A stretch of DNA of 64,000 bases from Vibrio tritonius (lineage in GTDB: Bacteria; Pseudomonadota; Gammaproteobacteria; Enterobacterales; Vibrionaceae): contig NZ_AP014636.1 in the NCBI RefSeq assembly GCF_001547935.1, positions 1,364,001 to 1,428,000 on the forward strand, given 5' to 3'. The translations under genes were made by a program, and so were the position numbers. Numbering within the stretch: position 1 is the first letter of the stretch; every line of letters starts with the position of its first letter. The notes under the pieces are model-generated. The model searched no databases, had not been told where the DNA came from, and was given only the letters and a program-made list of their open reading frames with translations. Shown in pieces: positions 36,156-45,818 of the stretch.

Positions 36156-36782
36156 CTATTTAGCGGTAACCCAAAGGATAAGCGCATCGTCATCACTTAC
36201 AGAAACCAACATATGCCCCATGTTAGCATCGTAATAAACATTGTCTCCTGCGGCCAATCGCACTGGTTCATAAAACTCAGTGTAAAACATAACTTCCCCT
36301 TCCAATATCAATAAGAACTCTTCGCCATCATGACGAATCCATTCTCGGTATTCGTCAAAAGAGCGTGCTCGCACACGGCTTTTAAATGGCATCATTTTCT
36401 TATTTGAAAGCTGCGTTGCGAGTAATTCATGTTCATAGGTTTGCGTTGGATGAGGTTTCCCCGCTTCTTTTCTGGTGATATCTCGCCTACCTGTCGCAAT
36501 TATTTTCTTTGGTGGTTCAAATAGTTGAGGCATATCTATAGCCAAACCATGTGCTAACTTTTGCATTGCTTGGAACGTTGGAGATATTTGCTCGTTTTCG
36601 ATTTTACTCAATGTTGAACGGGCCAAACCGGTACGTTGACTGGCCTCTTCCAGTGTTAATCCCAAGTTGCCACGAATTGTTTTAATTCGTTCACCTAAAC
36701 GCAAAGGTTCTATGTGGTTAACCTCGCCCGCTTCACGAGCTAAGGTCATCGATGGATACTCATCGTAAATTTCGTCGGGCAT
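36156..36782 (-). CDS. XRE-family regulator with C-terminal cupin domain
   Basis: 208 residues. The helix-turn-helix domain spans about 30-84 (GLTLEEASQRTGLARSTLSK), and a cupin sensor domain covers about 130-205 (ILEGEVMFYTEFYEPVRLAA). I place the start at 36782 because AAGGA stands at the ideal distance; the open frame runs up to 36932 but passes through the palindrome at 36904. Position between gcvT and gcvH, plus three matching palindromes around it, suggests it controls glycine cleavage and itself. The cupin may sense glycine or a related metabolite, but the ligand is not known from sequence. Confidence 0.85.
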   Translation of the reverse strand: MPDEIYDEYPSMTLAREAGEVNHIEPLRLGERIKTIRGNLGLTLEEASQRTGLARSTLSKIENEQISPTFQAMQKLAHGLAIDMPQLFEPPKKIIATGRRDITRKEAGKPHPTQTYEHELLATQLSNKKMMPFKSRVRARSFDEYREWIRHDGEEFLLILEGEVMFYTEFYEPVRLAAGDNVYYDANMGHMLVSVSDDDALILWVTAK

Positions 36783-37761
36783 GCTTTCCTTCACGTCATC
36801 TTTCCTGTTTGGTTTCTGCCTTAATGTTGCATTAAGCGTGCGTAATAGCAAAGCAAAGTCACAGAATAATTCCGTGCGCCATGTATCAAATACGCACCTT
36901 ATGTTTCCTATAGGAAATTTTTGTTTGATCATTTCTCACACGCAGAGTATGTTATCACCTTGTTAGGGAGCGGATTCTCCCACTGATTATGGATTTTTCG
37001 GCACAACTTTTATTTAACGGTTTGAGCGTGTTTTTAAAACCTCAAATAGAGTTAGTTGCCCAAGTTGATATGGACGTTTTTTGGTGAATTATTGCTTAAC
37101 CACAATACATCTTGCGATACGAGTGCCCTCACTTCCCCGCATTAGTGCAAATGCCTTGACGCGTTTCACCAAGATGTTTCAACGTCCCGTTTTTTATTCC
37201 GGATCATTATGCAAAGTGCGCCGTCTTGAGCATTATTCTCATCAAGCTCATTACACCACTGAGCGGTCCAACTCATCGTATTTAAATAGCATTTCTTACC
37301 TTTTATTGTCTTTTTTGACCCAATTTTGCTCAACAACCACACCGCTCAAGCATTTTAATCTCAGTACAAACTCCTCTAATCAATCAGTGATCGGTGGCAC
37401 AAACACCATGGCATATCTGTTGCAAACTGCCGAAGAAGTATCCCATCGAGTGAGTTCTACTTTTGGTGCTCAAACGGTTCGTGTCACAGCAAACCTGATG
37501 AATGTTATCGCTGTCGCAAAAGGGTCACTTTATCTCGGTCAGAAGCGCCTATGCTTAGGTTGAGCATGCAGTTAGGTACGCAGGTTTTCTTGCTAAGTAA
37601 ACCTCATTTTGAAGTATTTCAGTTTAACGACTTTTTGAGAGACTGTGTGACAACCGCTAAAAACACGTTTTAGTCTTGGGCTAGGTTTAAAAGGGTTGGG
37701 TATACATAGTTTCGAAACGAATCATTTTTATATCGGTAAGCTTATTTTTGGAGATTAAGTA
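36783..37761. other. Long intergenic region between regulator and gcvH
   Basis: About 980 nt without a gene I can support. The regulator palindrome at 36904 is here, as must be the divergent promoters. A TTG-started frame of 160 codons at 37081-37563 has no ribosome site, no known domain and codon use that looks random, so I do not call it. The gcvH leader contains GAGAG and short hairpins, but I could not fold a canonical glycine riboswitch. Confidence 0.55.
36904..36917. promoter_or_regulatory. Operator-like site 3: perfect palindrome before the XRE-cupin gene
   Basis: TTTCCTATAGGAAA, a 14-bp perfect palindrome 122 nt before the regulator start codon, at its presumed promoter. It matches sites at 35918 and 36118. 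Confidence 0.65.
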
Positions 37762-38160
37762 ATGGATAAAACACTGAAGTTCACAGACAGCCATGAATGG
37801 GTCCGCGACAACGGGGACGGTACGGCAACGATCGGAATTTCTGAACATGCCCAAGAAATGTTGGGTGATGTTGTGTTTGTTGAACTGCCTGAAGTTGACA
37901 GTGAGATCGATGCGGGCGATACCTTTTCCCTCGTAGAATCCGTTAAGGCGGCTTCCGATATTTATGCACCAGTTTCTGGTGTTGTTATCGAAGTAAACGA
38001 AGAATTAGAAGACAGTCCAGAGCTTGTAAACTCAGAACCTTACGATACAGGTTGGATTGTTACGGTAAAAATGTCCGATCCAAGTGAGCTTAACGATTTG
38101 CAAAGCGCTGCAGAATATGAAGCTTCATTGGAAGAGGAAGAAGATGAAGACGACGAATAA
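37762..38160 (+). CDS. gcvH: Glycine cleavage system H protein
   Basis: 132 residues, the lipoyl carrier of the glycine cleavage complex. The lipoylation site is Lys62 in [16 protein letters not shown] sits about eight nt before the ATG. The C-terminus ends in a run of acidic residues (EEEEDEDDE), a little longer than the usual GcvH tail. gcvP follows after 109 nt, with a hairpin between them that may lower read-through. Confidence 0.95.
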   Translation: MDKTLKFTDSHEWVRDNGDGTATIGISEHAQEMLGDVVFVELPEVDSEIDAGDTFSLVESVKAASDIYAPVSGVVIEVNEELEDSPELVNSEPYDTGWIVTVKMSDPSELNDLQSAAEYEASLEEEEDEDDE

Positions 38161-38188
38161 CATCGTCGTTTACATCTAGTGTGGATGG

Positions 38189-38213
38189 CCCGGAGAGACT
38201 TCGGGTCGTTTTT
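38189..38213 (+). terminator. Hairpin between gcvH and gcvP
   Basis: CCCGGAG, loop AGA, CTTCGGG (one G-U pair), then TCGTTTTT. This looks like a weak terminator, so it could set the GcvH:GcvP ratio. Confidence 0.6.
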
Positions 38214-38269
38214 GACGTCACTATTTTCAACGACCTACCTCAGTAACGTTGTTGAGAAGGTAAGGAAAC

Positions 38270-41131
38270 ATGACTGATTTACTTCATAGCCTAAGCTCAG
38301 CCAACGAGTTCGTTACTCGTCATAACGGACCGAGTGAGCAGGACCAAAAAGAGATGCTCAATACAATCAATGCTGAATCGTTATCAGCATTGATTAAAGA
38401 AACCGTGCCAGCCTCGATTCGTCTTGAATCACCGCTCAAATTGACTAGCGCCCAAAGTGAAGCCGATATGCTGCATACACTGAAGGGATTTGCTCATCAA
38501 AACCAAGTAAAGAGAACGTTTATTGGTCAAGGCTATTACAACACCTTCACGCCAAACGTGATTTTACGTAATGTATTAGAGAATCCGGGGTGGTACACCG
38601 CTTATACTCCCTATCAGCCCGAGATTTCCCAAGGTCGTCTTGAATCACTATTGAACTATCAACAGATGGTCATCGACCTTACCGGAATGGACATTGCCAA
38701 TGCATCGCTTCTAGACGAAGCCACTGCGGCGGCGGAAGCTATGGCCCTTTGCCACCGCGCGGGCAAGAGCAAAAGTCAGCGCTTCTTTGTCGCAGACAGT
38801 GTTCACCCACAAACCATCGAAGTGGTGAAAACTCGCGCTGAGTTTTTAGGTTTTGACGTGGTTGTCGGAGCGATTGACGACCTTGCCAGCGCAGATGTTT
38901 TCGGTGCTCTGTTGCAATACCCAACCACAACAGGCGATGTTTTTGACCTCACTGATATTATCGCTCAAGCACAAGCCAACAAAACGTTAGTGACTGTGGC
39001 AACCGATTTATTAGCTTCTGCTTTATTAAAACCAGCGGGTGAAATGGGGGCGGATGTTGTGATTGGCTCAGCACAACGTTTCGGTGTCCCAATGGGTTAC
39101 GGTGGCCCACACGCAGCCTTTATGGCAACCCGTGACAAACATAAACGTACTATGCCAGGGCGCGTTATCGGCGTATCTATTGATGCCAAAGGCAACCAAG
39201 CACTACGCATGGCGATGCAAACGCGTGAACAGCATATTCGCCGCGAGAAAGCGACATCCAATATCTGTACTGCGCAAGCATTACTCGCCAACATGGCCTC
39301 TTTCTTTGCGGTATATCATGGTCCTGAAGGCATCAGAACCATTGCTCGTCGTACCCATCATATGACTGCGATTTTGGCTGCTGGACTAACCAAAGCCGGT
39401 TTCGAACTAGAGCACAATCACTTCTTCGATACCATTACAGTGATGACGCGTAACCGCACGCAAAGCCTTTATGCGACTGCGCAATCGCTCGACATTAACT
39501 TACGTAAATTTGATGATCGCTTAGGTATCAGTTTTGACGAAACCACATCCATTGAAGATGTGCACACGTTACTGACCGCGTTCGGTGCCATTGATTCCGC
39601 CTATGAACTCTCCAGCCGTATTGCTGAAAACGAGTATTCAGCCATTCCTGAAGGCTGCCTACGTACTTCGAGCTATTTAACTCATCCCGTGTTCAACACT
39701 TACCACAGTGAAACACAGATGATGCGTTACTTGAAAAAGCTGGAAAACAAAGACTACTCGCTCACTCATGGCATGATTCCTCTAGGCAGTTGTACCATGA
39801 AGCTCAATGCGGCGGCTGAAATGCTACCCATTACATGGCCAGAGTTTGGTTCATTACATCCATTTGTGCCCAAAGAACAAGCGGCAGGTTACACTGCATT
39901 AGCTGAAGATCTCAAAGAGAAGCTCTGCGTCATTACAGGCTATGATGCCTTTTCACTGCAGCCCAACTCAGGCGCTTCTGGTGAATATGCTGGTTTGATC
40001 GCCATTCAGCGCTATCATCAAAGCCGCGGCGACCATGAGCGTAACGTCTGTTTGATACCAAGTTCTGCTCACGGCACTAACCCTGCATCGGCAGCCATGG
40101 CATCTATGAAAGTGGTGGTGGTAAAATGTGACCATAACGGCAACATCGACTTAGGCGATCTTGCGGATAAGATCGAAGCTAATAAAGAAAGCCTCTCATG
40201 TATCATGATCACTTATCCATCGACTCACGGTGTGTATGAAGAGCAAGTACGTGAAGTGTGCGATATGGTGCATGCTGCGGGCGGTCAAGTTTATCTTGAT
40301 GGGGCGAATATGAACGCCCAAGTGGGCCTAACTTCTCCGGGTTTTATTGGTTCAGACGTGTCTCACCTTAACCTACACAAAACCTTCTGTATCCCTCACG
40401 GGGGCGGTGGTCCGGGCATGGGTCCTATCGGCGTGAAAGCCCATTTAGCGGCTTTCTTACCGGGTCACGTGGAACACGGTATTGATGGTTCCAACTATGC
40501 GGTTTCGGCCGCAGACATGGGTAGCGCATCTATCCTTCCGATCTCTTGGGCCTACATCGCCATGATGGGTAATGAAGGCTTAACCAAGGCGACCGAAGTG
40601 GCTATTTTGAATGCCAACTACGTGATGGAACGTTTACGCCCACACTACCCAGTACTTTATCGTGGTAATAATGGCCGCGTGGCACACGAATGTATTATCG
40701 ACATTCGTCCGATCAAGGAAGCCTCTGGCATCAGTGAAGAAGACATAGCTAAGCGTTTAATGGACTACGGTTTCCATGCGCCCACCATGTCATTCCCTGT
40801 CGCAGGCACTCTGATGATTGAACCTACCGAATCAGAAGATTTGGCAGAGCTAGACCGCTTCTGTGATGCAATGATTTCCATTCGCTTAGAAATTGACAAA
40901 GTACAAGCGGGTGAATGGCCTTTAGAGGACAACCCTCTGGTGAATGCGCCACACACTCAAGTCGATTTGATGAGTGCTGAATGGACACACGCATACAGCC
41001 GAGAAGTCGCCTGCTACCCATCACCTTACAGCAAAACGATGAAATATTGGCCAACGGTTAATCGCGTCGATAACGTCTACGGCGACCGTAACTTAATTTG
41101 CTCATGCCCAAGTATTGAGAGCTATGAGTAG
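38270..41131 (+). CDS. gcvP: Glycine dehydrogenase (decarboxylating), P protein
   Basis: 953 residues, the fused GcvPA/GcvPB form typical of proteobacteria. It decarboxylates glycine and loads the aminomethyl group onto lipoyl-GcvH. The PLP lysine is Lys704 in [18 protein letters not shown], close to the E. coli position. Other blocks are [35 protein letters not shown] and [10 protein letters not shown]. The ribosome site AAGGTAAGGAA precedes the ATG. Confidence 0.96.
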   Translation: MTDLLHSLSSANEFVTRHNGPSEQDQKEMLNTINAESLSALIKETVPASIRLESPLKLTSAQSEADMLHTLKGFAHQNQVKRTFIGQGYYNTFTPNVILRNVLENPGWYTAYTPYQPEISQGRLESLLNYQQMVIDLTGMDIANASLLDEATAAAEAMALCHRAGKSKSQRFFVADSVHPQTIEVVKTRAEFLGFDVVVGAIDDLASADVFGALLQYPTTTGDVFDLTDIIAQAQANKTLVTVATDLLASALLKPAGEMGADVVIGSAQRFGVPMGYGGPHAAFMATRDKHKRTMPGRVIGVSIDAKGNQALRMAMQTREQHIRREKATSNICTAQALLANMASFFAVYHGPEGIRTIARRTHHMTAILAAGLTKAGFELEHNHFFDTITVMTRNRTQSLYATAQSLDINLRKFDDRLGISFDETTSIEDVHTLLTAFGAIDSAYELSSRIAENEYSAIPEGCLRTSSYLTHPVFNTYHSETQMMRYLKKLENKDYSLTHGMIPLGSCTMKLNAAAEMLPITWPEFGSLHPFVPKEQAAGYTALAEDLKEKLCVITGYDAFSLQPNSGASGEYAGLIAIQRYHQSRGDHERNVCLIPSSAHGTNPASAAMASMKVVVVKCDHNGNIDLGDLADKIEANKESLSCIMITYPSTHGVYEEQVREVCDMVHAAGGQVYLDGANMNAQVGLTSPGFIGSDVSHLNLHKTFCIPHGGGGPGMGPIGVKAHLAAFLPGHVEHGIDGSNYAVSAADMGSASILPISWAYIAMMGNEGLTKATEVAILNANYVMERLRPHYPVLYRGNNGRVAHECIIDIRPIKEASGISEEDIAKRLMDYGFHAPTMSFPVAGTLMIEPTESEDLAELDRFCDAMISIRLEIDKVQAGEWPLEDNPLVNAPHTQVDLMSAEWTHAYSREVACYPSPYSKTMKYWPTVNRVDNVYGDRNLICSCPSIESYE

Positions 41132-41158
41132 TTAAATACGACTTATGCTAAAAAGACT

Positions 41159-41187
41159 AAGGGGAGCAATATTGCTCCCCTTATTTA
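41159..41187 (+). terminator. Terminator after gcvP
   Basis: AAGGGGAGCAAT and ATTGCTCCCCTT form perfect 12-bp arms, followed by ATTTA. Strong hairpin. Confidence 0.85.
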
Positions 41188-41197
41188 CATTAAAAGT

Positions 41198-41261
41198 GAG
41201 CTTGACTTGTGCTCGTTGATGAAGCTTTGAATTCTGCATCTTGAGGTCATTTGGGCATATA
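41198..41261. repeat. Right-end copy of TATACCC-type dispersed repeat
   Basis: Starts GAGCTTGACTTGTGCTCGTT and ends TTGAGGTCATTTGGGCATATA. Matches the right end of the 29664 copy with a few changes. Confidence 0.75.
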
Positions 41262-41353
41262 GATTGATCAACTCCCTATTTAGGGGTAAAAAACGTAACA
41301 TATATCTGTCGTCTCACGTACAATTGGCTCAAACAACGACCCTATAAACCATT

Positions 41354-41617
41354 ATGAACAACGTCATTTTCGCATCCTTACTCTGTGGACTACTGAGCGC
41401 ATGCTGCTCAGCAGGCGGACAGTCTCAAAATACCGTCACGGTAGCAACGCCCGTACCAAGATCACATACACAAGAACGTGTGGCAGCGGGTGATCCTTCT
41501 GTTGAGGTCCAAAGTGCAACAGGAACACTCTCATCAGGCCCTTACATTCCGGTAAAAAGTGTCTTTTCACACACCAATAATGACGAATTTGAAAATGCTC
41601 AAGACGCAACACAATAA
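41354..41617 (+). CDS. Small predicted lipoprotein
   Basis: 87 residues with a lipoprotein signal: a hydrophobic N-terminus and the lipobox LLSAC, then a Ser/Thr/Val-rich mature part without hydrophobic helices. I do not recognise the family. It lies 64 nt before glk on the same strand and may be co-transcribed. No function can be inferred. Confidence 0.7.
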   Translation: MNNVIFASLLCGLLSACCSAGGQSQNTVTVATPVPRSHTQERVAAGDPSVEVQSATGTLSSGPYIPVKSVFSHTNNDEFENAQDATQ

Positions 41618-41681
41618 CCTGTTGTCTTTTGGTAAACGTTGATCAAAAGTGGATTGAGTATTCATAGGTAACGGAGGATTT

Positions 41682-42650
41682 ATGTCACAGCAGTATGCAT
41701 TGGTGGGCGATATCGGTGGCACGAACGCTCGCTTGGCACTTTGTGCTTTAGATAACGGTCAAATCAGCCAACCCCTCACCTATTCAGGAGCGGATTACCC
41801 CAGCCTTGAGGTGGTGATAAAAAAATATCTATCTGAAGTGAATCAACAGGTGACCACAGCATGTCTTGCTATCGCTTGTCCGATCAACAGCGATTGGGTA
41901 TCGATGACCAATCACAGCTGGGCATTTTCCATTCAGGAACTCAAACAACAGTTGCAACTCGAACGCCTCGAAGTGATCAACGACTTTACCGCTGTTTCAA
42001 TGGCAATCCCCGCTCTTTCTGCGCAAGATTACCTGCAAATTGGTGGAGGACAACCTCAATCAGGAAAACCTATCGCCATCTTTGGTGCGGGAACAGGGTT
42101 AGGTGTCGCACATCTTATTCAAGTCAACAAGCAATGGCTTAGCCTCCCAGGTGAAGGTGGGCATGTCGATTTTGCACCTTGCAGCGATGAAGAAGACTCA
42201 CTCCTAAAATGGTTACGTCAGCAATTTGGCCGAGTGTCGGCAGAACGTTGCTTATCTGGGCAAGGGTTGGTGCATATCTATAATCACCATGTTATTTCCC
42301 AAGGACGCGAACCAGAAGCATTAACACCGAAAGAGATCACCGAACTTGCATTAGCAGAGCAAAACCCTGATTGTGTTGCGACGCTATCACTATTTTGTGT
42401 GTTACTAGGACGTTTTGCCGGTAACTTAGCCTTGAATATGGGCACCTTTGGTGGGGTCTATCTTGGTGGAGGTATTGCACCACGCTTTAAAGAGTTCTTG
42501 CTCGCATCGGATTTTCGCAAAGCATTCGAAGAGAAAGGTCGCTTTAATGAATACTTAAATGCCATTCCGGTTTTTCTGCTCACTCACAAAGAACCCGGAT
42601 TACTTGGTGCTGGAGCCTATTTACGCCAAGCACTAGGCAAAGCGCTTTAA
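41682..42650 (+). CDS. glk: Glucokinase
   Basis: 322 residues of the bacterial Glk family, phosphorylating free cytoplasmic glucose with ATP. The phosphate-binding motif [12 protein letters not shown] (10-21), [22 protein letters not shown], and [11 protein letters not shown] with its catalytic-region residues are present. Length equals E. coli Glk. The ribosome site GGAGG lies seven nt before the ATG. Confidence 0.94.
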   Translation: MSQQYALVGDIGGTNARLALCALDNGQISQPLTYSGADYPSLEVVIKKYLSEVNQQVTTACLAIACPINSDWVSMTNHSWAFSIQELKQQLQLERLEVINDFTAVSMAIPALSAQDYLQIGGGQPQSGKPIAIFGAGTGLGVAHLIQVNKQWLSLPGEGGHVDFAPCSDEEDSLLKWLRQQFGRVSAERCLSGQGLVHIYNHHVISQGREPEALTPKEITELALAEQNPDCVATLSLFCVLLGRFAGNLALNMGTFGGVYLGGGIAPRFKEFLLASDFRKAFEEKGRFNEYLNAIPVFLLTHKEPGLLGAGAYLRQALGKAL

Positions 42651-42675
42651 TATTAAATGTCCATGAATGAGTTAA

Positions 42676-42701
42676 GGGAAGGTTATTACCTTCCCCTTTT
42701 T
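42676..42701 (+). terminator. Terminator after glk
   Basis: GGGAAGGT, loop TATT, ACCTTCCC, then CTTTTT. Confidence 0.88.
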
Positions 42702-42712
42702 CATCCGCACAT

Positions 42713-43099
42713 TTAGGCAAGATATAACATAAACGCAGCGGCAAATGCTGGAATACCCGCAACGAAAAGCGTTAATCCGGTGCCCGCATCCATATAAGCC
42801 GATGCATTACCAATTTTAGTCAACTGACGGAACTCTCCATTGGCACGCACTGGTGCCGTATATCGGTCAAACCAACTAATCGTACTTTGCGCTTTCGCGC
42901 TTTTATCCGATACAAAGCCCGCTAACGCCCAAATAACTACCGTGATAAAGAAGAGAAAATCGCATAAATTCTGAGGCTTAAAAAGATCAACAACCTGCGA
43001 TAAGCCATAAACCACCACAGCAGCAACCACGTTGATCCCCAATACCATCACTAACCATTTTTTCACGTATACATCCTTATCTTGTATTCTTCTCATCAT
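42713..43099 (-). CDS. Small two-to-three-helix membrane protein, unknown family
   Basis: About 128 residues from the ATG at 43099, which has GAGG six nt upstream. A GTG at 43066 also has AAGGA upstream and would give a 117-residue protein beginning VKKWLVMVLG. Hydrophobic segments lie at the N-terminus, in the middle (DFLFFITVVIWALAGFV) and at the C-terminal end. I do not recognise the family. It converges with glk; the glk terminator lies between the two stop codons. Confidence 0.65.
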   Translation of the reverse strand: MMRRIQDKDVYVKKWLVMVLGINVVAAVVVYGLSQVVDLFKPQNLCDFLFFITVVIWALAGFVSDKSAKAQSTISWFDRYTAPVRANGEFRQLTKIGNASAYMDAGTGLTLFVAGIPAFAAAFMLYLA

Positions 43100-43207
43100 T
43101 TTAATCCTCAGCAGCAATCAAATAGGGTGAATTATTTCTGAGCTACAAAAGATTGCCGCATTAAACACCAATATGAAACAAAATGCACCAATAAAACTCG
43201 ATAATAC

Positions 43208-43350
43208 AAGGACAGACACTTTAAGGGGGGCAAAGATAAAGTGTCTGTCCCCTCAAGCAGCTTAGAGGGACAGGCATCTTAAACACTAGAGCCGTCAGCT
43301 TAGAAGGACAGGCACCCTAAGTATTAGTTTTAGGTTAGAAGGACAGGCAC
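43208..43350. repeat. Cluster of five REP-type motifs (a-e)
   Basis: Cores: GGACAGACAC 43210, GTGTCTGTCC 43241 (inverted), GGACAGGCAT 43268, GGACAGGCAC 43306 and 43341. The first two form perfect 13-bp arms (43210-43222 and 43238-43250), a BIME-like hairpin. The last three are direct copies about 36 nt apart, each preceded by TTAGAAG or TTAGAG. They lie upstream of ppa. Confidence 0.8.
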
Positions 43351-43544
43351 TCTAAGTCGTCTTTTTCATATCGTTACTCTTTCAGGCATTGCGCTTTGGT
43401 TTGGGTCGCGTAAACTCAGTCGCGGATTTCTCTAAAATTGAGTGTCTCCATATTGAGCAGTTGCTTCATCGGTGGATGATTATCGTTACCGCTGAGTAAC
43501 AAAAACTGTTAAAATGCGCGCGAAATATTGATAAGGAAGCTGAA

Positions 43545-44075
43545 ATGGCAGATTTTAATAAAATTTTAACTCCAGGCGATTACGAAAATGGCCTAGTGAA
43601 TGTAGTTGTAGAAATCCCAACTGGTAGCAACCACAAAATTGAATGGAACCGTGAGCTTGCTGTGTTCGAACTTGATCGTGTTGAACCACAGATTTTTGCA
43701 AAACCAACTAACTACGGTTTTATTCCGCAAACTCTTGATGAAGATGGCGACGAACTTGACGCACTAATCATCACTAGCGAACCACTAACAACTGGTATCT
43801 TCCTACAAGCTAAAATCATCGGCGTAATGAAATTCGTTGATGACGGCGAAGTTGATGACAAAGTTGTTGTCGTTCCTGCTGACGACCGTAGCAACGGTAA
43901 TGCGATCAACTCTCTAGAAGATCTTCCAGCGCAACTTATCAAGCAAATCGAATTCCACTTCAATCACTACAAAGATTTGAAGAAAGCTGGCACAACTAAA
44001 GTTGAAAGCTGGGGCGACATCGCTGAAGCAAAAGAAGTTATCGCTGAATCAATCCAACGTTGGAACGACCAATAA
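43545..44075 (+). CDS. ppa: Inorganic pyrophosphatase
   Basis: 176 residues, the soluble family I pyrophosphatase that hydrolyses pyrophosphate. The metal-binding motif DEDGDELDALI is intact, and NYGFIPQTL is present. Codon use is visibly that of a highly expressed gene. The ribosome site AAGGAAG lies six nt before the ATG. Confidence 0.95.
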   Translation: MADFNKILTPGDYENGLVNVVVEIPTGSNHKIEWNRELAVFELDRVEPQIFAKPTNYGFIPQTLDEDGDELDALIITSEPLTTGIFLQAKIIGVMKFVDDGEVDDKVVVVPADDRSNGNAINSLEDLPAQLIKQIEFHFNHYKDLKKAGTTKVESWGDIAEAKEVIAESIQRWNDQ

Positions 44076-44141
44076 TCGATTGATGATGTTTAGTAACCTC
44101 ACTCATTATTTAGAGTGAGCCGTTACATAAACGCACAATTA

Positions 44142-44176
44142 AAAGCCGCTAGCACGAAAGTGTAGCGGCTTTTTTA
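44142..44176 (+). terminator. Terminator after ppa
   Basis: AAGCCGCTA and TAGCGGCTT arms with an inner CAC-GAAA-GTG hairpin (GNRA loop), then TTTTT. Confidence 0.9.
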
Positions 44177-44199
44177 TATCCATTTAAAGAGACAATCTT

Positions 44200-44213
44200 A
44201 GAAGGACAGGCAC
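44200..44213. repeat. REP-type motif (f)
   Basis: GGACAGGCAC core at 44204-44213, preceded by TTAGAA, downstream of ppa. Confidence 0.7.
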
Positions 44214-44238
44214 CACAAACTGCCCCAAAAAAGCTCTA

Positions 44239-45000
44239 CTATCCTGCCACTTCTAGCGGTAATCCTGCCTCTTCAAACAGCACTTGGTATCGAGCATTTG
44301 GCGAAGAATCGGTGATGCACAGAGAAAAATCCTTGAGATGCCCAACCTTAACCGCACCACGTTTACAGAATTTGGATGAATCAAGTAACAAAATGGCTCT
44401 ATCTGATGCTTTCATCATCGCCTTTTTTACCGCGACTTTTTCTGAGTCAAAATCCAGAACATAACCATTTGCATCGAGTCCAGAAGCACAAATTACGGCA
44501 CAATCGGCGCTGTACGATTGAATGTCTTGGCAGGTTTTCGCTCCTGTTAAAGAGCCATCAGCACCGCGAATGACGCCCCCAGTCACTACTACCGAATGGT
44601 CCATTTCAAGTTGAGACAACAACAAAGCCGCTGACAAATTATGCGTAATAATTTGCTTATGGGGGAGCGACTCCATGGCACAAGCCAGTTGCTCACAGGT
44701 CGTGCCCGTATCAAGAAATAAACTATCAATCAATCGAATATGCTCTACGGCAGCATGCGCGATAGCCACTTTGGCTTGCGCCATCACCGAGGACTTAAAA
44801 TTATGACCAAGGCGAACTTCTGGTTCAGCTTGTGTCACCCCGCCATGAAACCGCTGCAGAAGATTATCGCTACAGAGCTTTTTGATATCCCGGCGAATGG
44901 TCGGTTGAGAACAACCCAGCTCATGAGCGAGCAACTCGATGGAGGCGTAGCCTTGTTCACGTACGATTTCGAGCAATTTATTGTGTCTAACTTGGGACAA
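44239..45000 (-). CDS. DeoR-family transcriptional repressor
   Basis: 253 residues. The N-terminal helix-turn-helix (ASIELLAHELGCSQPTIRRD) is followed by the DeoR effector domain with SLFLDTGTTCEQLA and DCAVICASGLDANGYVLDF. DeoR effectors are usually sugar phosphates. The start is TTG at 44998-45000, supported by TTTGGAG eight nt upstream; an ATG further up is out of frame. The ribosome site borders the repeated 28-bp element at 45013-45040, so self-regulation is likely. Confidence 0.85.
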   Translation of the reverse strand: MSQVRHNKLLEIVREQGYASIELLAHELGCSQPTIRRDIKKLCSDNLLQRFHGGVTQAEPEVRLGHNFKSSVMAQAKVAIAHAAVEHIRLIDSLFLDTGTTCEQLACAMESLPHKQIITHNLSAALLLSQLEMDHSVVVTGGVIRGADGSLTGAKTCQDIQSYSADCAVICASGLDANGYVLDFDSEKVAVKKAMMKASDRAILLLDSSKFCKRGAVKVGHLKDFSLCITDSSPNARYQVLFEEAGLPLEVAG

Positions 45001-45012
45001 GCGATGATCTCC

Positions 45013-45040
45013 AAAGTGTCATATTGAGCATTTATGATCA
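45013..45040. promoter_or_regulatory. DeoR operator candidate, copy 1
   Basis: A 28-bp element starting AAAGTGTCA and ending ATGATCA in the divergent deoR/LOG-like intergenic region. It is repeated at 45763-45790 with about 20 of 28 positions conserved. Confidence 0.6.
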
Positions 45041-45098
45041 AGTTTATCAGAGCCAACCAACAAGTTGCTCCTTTCAACTCAAGAGTCATAAAAAATTC

Positions 45099-45725
45099 AT
45101 GAACACATTGTTTTCTATAGATAATTCGAATCACACACTGCTTTATAGAGCACATCCAACCCTCATTCGAGTCATCGATATGCAGTCGAGCTTTGCCCAA
45201 AAAGTCGTTCAATGTCGCGATGAGTTTGCTCTACTGGCGCTTCTTTTTGAGCATAACAAAGAGATTCAAATGCCACCTGTCGGCGTTATTGGTCCCAAAG
45301 AAGCCACCGATGAGCAATATCAAGTGGCTAAGCAACTCGGTCAGCGCTTAGCTCAGTTAGGGCTGACCATAGTATGCGGCGGGCGTAATGGAGTGATGGA
45401 AGCTGTATGTTTAGGTGTGCACCTTGCGGGAGGCCAATCGATCGGTATTTTGCCTGGAGACCATTGGACTGAAGCCAACCAATACGTCACCTTTCCTATT
45501 GTTACTAATATGGGGCCGACGCGTAACTCATTGATAGCTCAAACCGCTTTTGCTTTGATTGCCGTGGGTGGTGGTTACGGCACGTTAACAGAAATGGCAT
45601 TTGGCTTACATTACAATAAGCCCGTCTTTGCTTTAGCTAATGCACCTGAAGTCGATGGCGTAAAATACTACGAAGATATTGAACCCATCCTACATCGTGT
45701 CATTGACGCTTTGTTGCAACGTTAA
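45099..45725 (+). CDS. LOG-like Rossmann protein (TIGR00725 type)
   Basis: About 208 residues from the ATG at 45099; a later ATG at 45180 is possible. The core begins at VGVIGPKEATDEQ. Then come TIVCGGRNGVMEAV, NMGPTRNSLIAQTAFA and VGGGYGTLTEMAF, which match the nucleotide-binding LOG/TIGR00725 fold. Classical LOG enzymes release a base and ribose 5-phosphate from nucleoside monophosphates, but here the usual PGG-x-GT-x-E motif reads GGGYGTLTE. The N-terminal 55 residues precede the usual family start and are unexplained. The gene heads the ABC operon and is divergent from deoR. Confidence 0.75.
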   Translation: MNTLFSIDNSNHTLLYRAHPTLIRVIDMQSSFAQKVVQCRDEFALLALLFEHNKEIQMPPVGVIGPKEATDEQYQVAKQLGQRLAQLGLTIVCGGRNGVMEAVCLGVHLAGGQSIGILPGDHWTEANQYVTFPIVTNMGPTRNSLIAQTAFALIAVGGGYGTLTEMAFGLHYNKPVFALANAPEVDGVKYYEDIEPILHRVIDALLQR

Positions 45726-45762
45726 GTCAAACCGATAAATAAAGCTTCAACAACACGCAATC

Positions 45763-45790
45763 AAAGTGTCACATCCAAACTTCATGATCA
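45763..45790. promoter_or_regulatory. DeoR operator candidate, copy 2
   Basis: A 28-bp element AAAGTGTCA ... ATGATCA before the first permease gene, matching 45013-45040 in the same orientation. Confidence 0.6.
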
Positions 45791-45791
45791 C

Positions 45792-45812
45792 AAACAATCA
45801 AATTGATTGTTT
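45792..45812. promoter_or_regulatory. Perfect 21-bp palindrome before permease start
   Basis: AAACAATCAA and TTGATTGTTT are inverted around one central A. The palindrome ends six nt before the ATG at 45819 and overlaps the usual ribosome-site position, so it may control translation or be a repressor site. Confidence 0.55.
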
Positions 45813-45818
45813 AGAGTC

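Noticed and set aside
37081..37563. 160-codon open frame between the gcv regulator and gcvH
   Set aside because: TTG start, no ribosome site, no recognisable domain. Probably an open frame by chance.
37420..37680. Glycine riboswitch before gcvH
   Set aside because: A CCGAAGAAGTA segment and a GAGAG segment resemble pieces of the aptamer, but they are far apart and the partner strands (CTCTCAGG-type) are missing. A covariance model search (Rfam glycine) would settle it; a high score would restore the claim.
43208..43350. CRISPR array
   Set aside because: Repeats are short (about 16 nt), in mixed orientation, unevenly spaced, without cas genes. They belong to the REP family.
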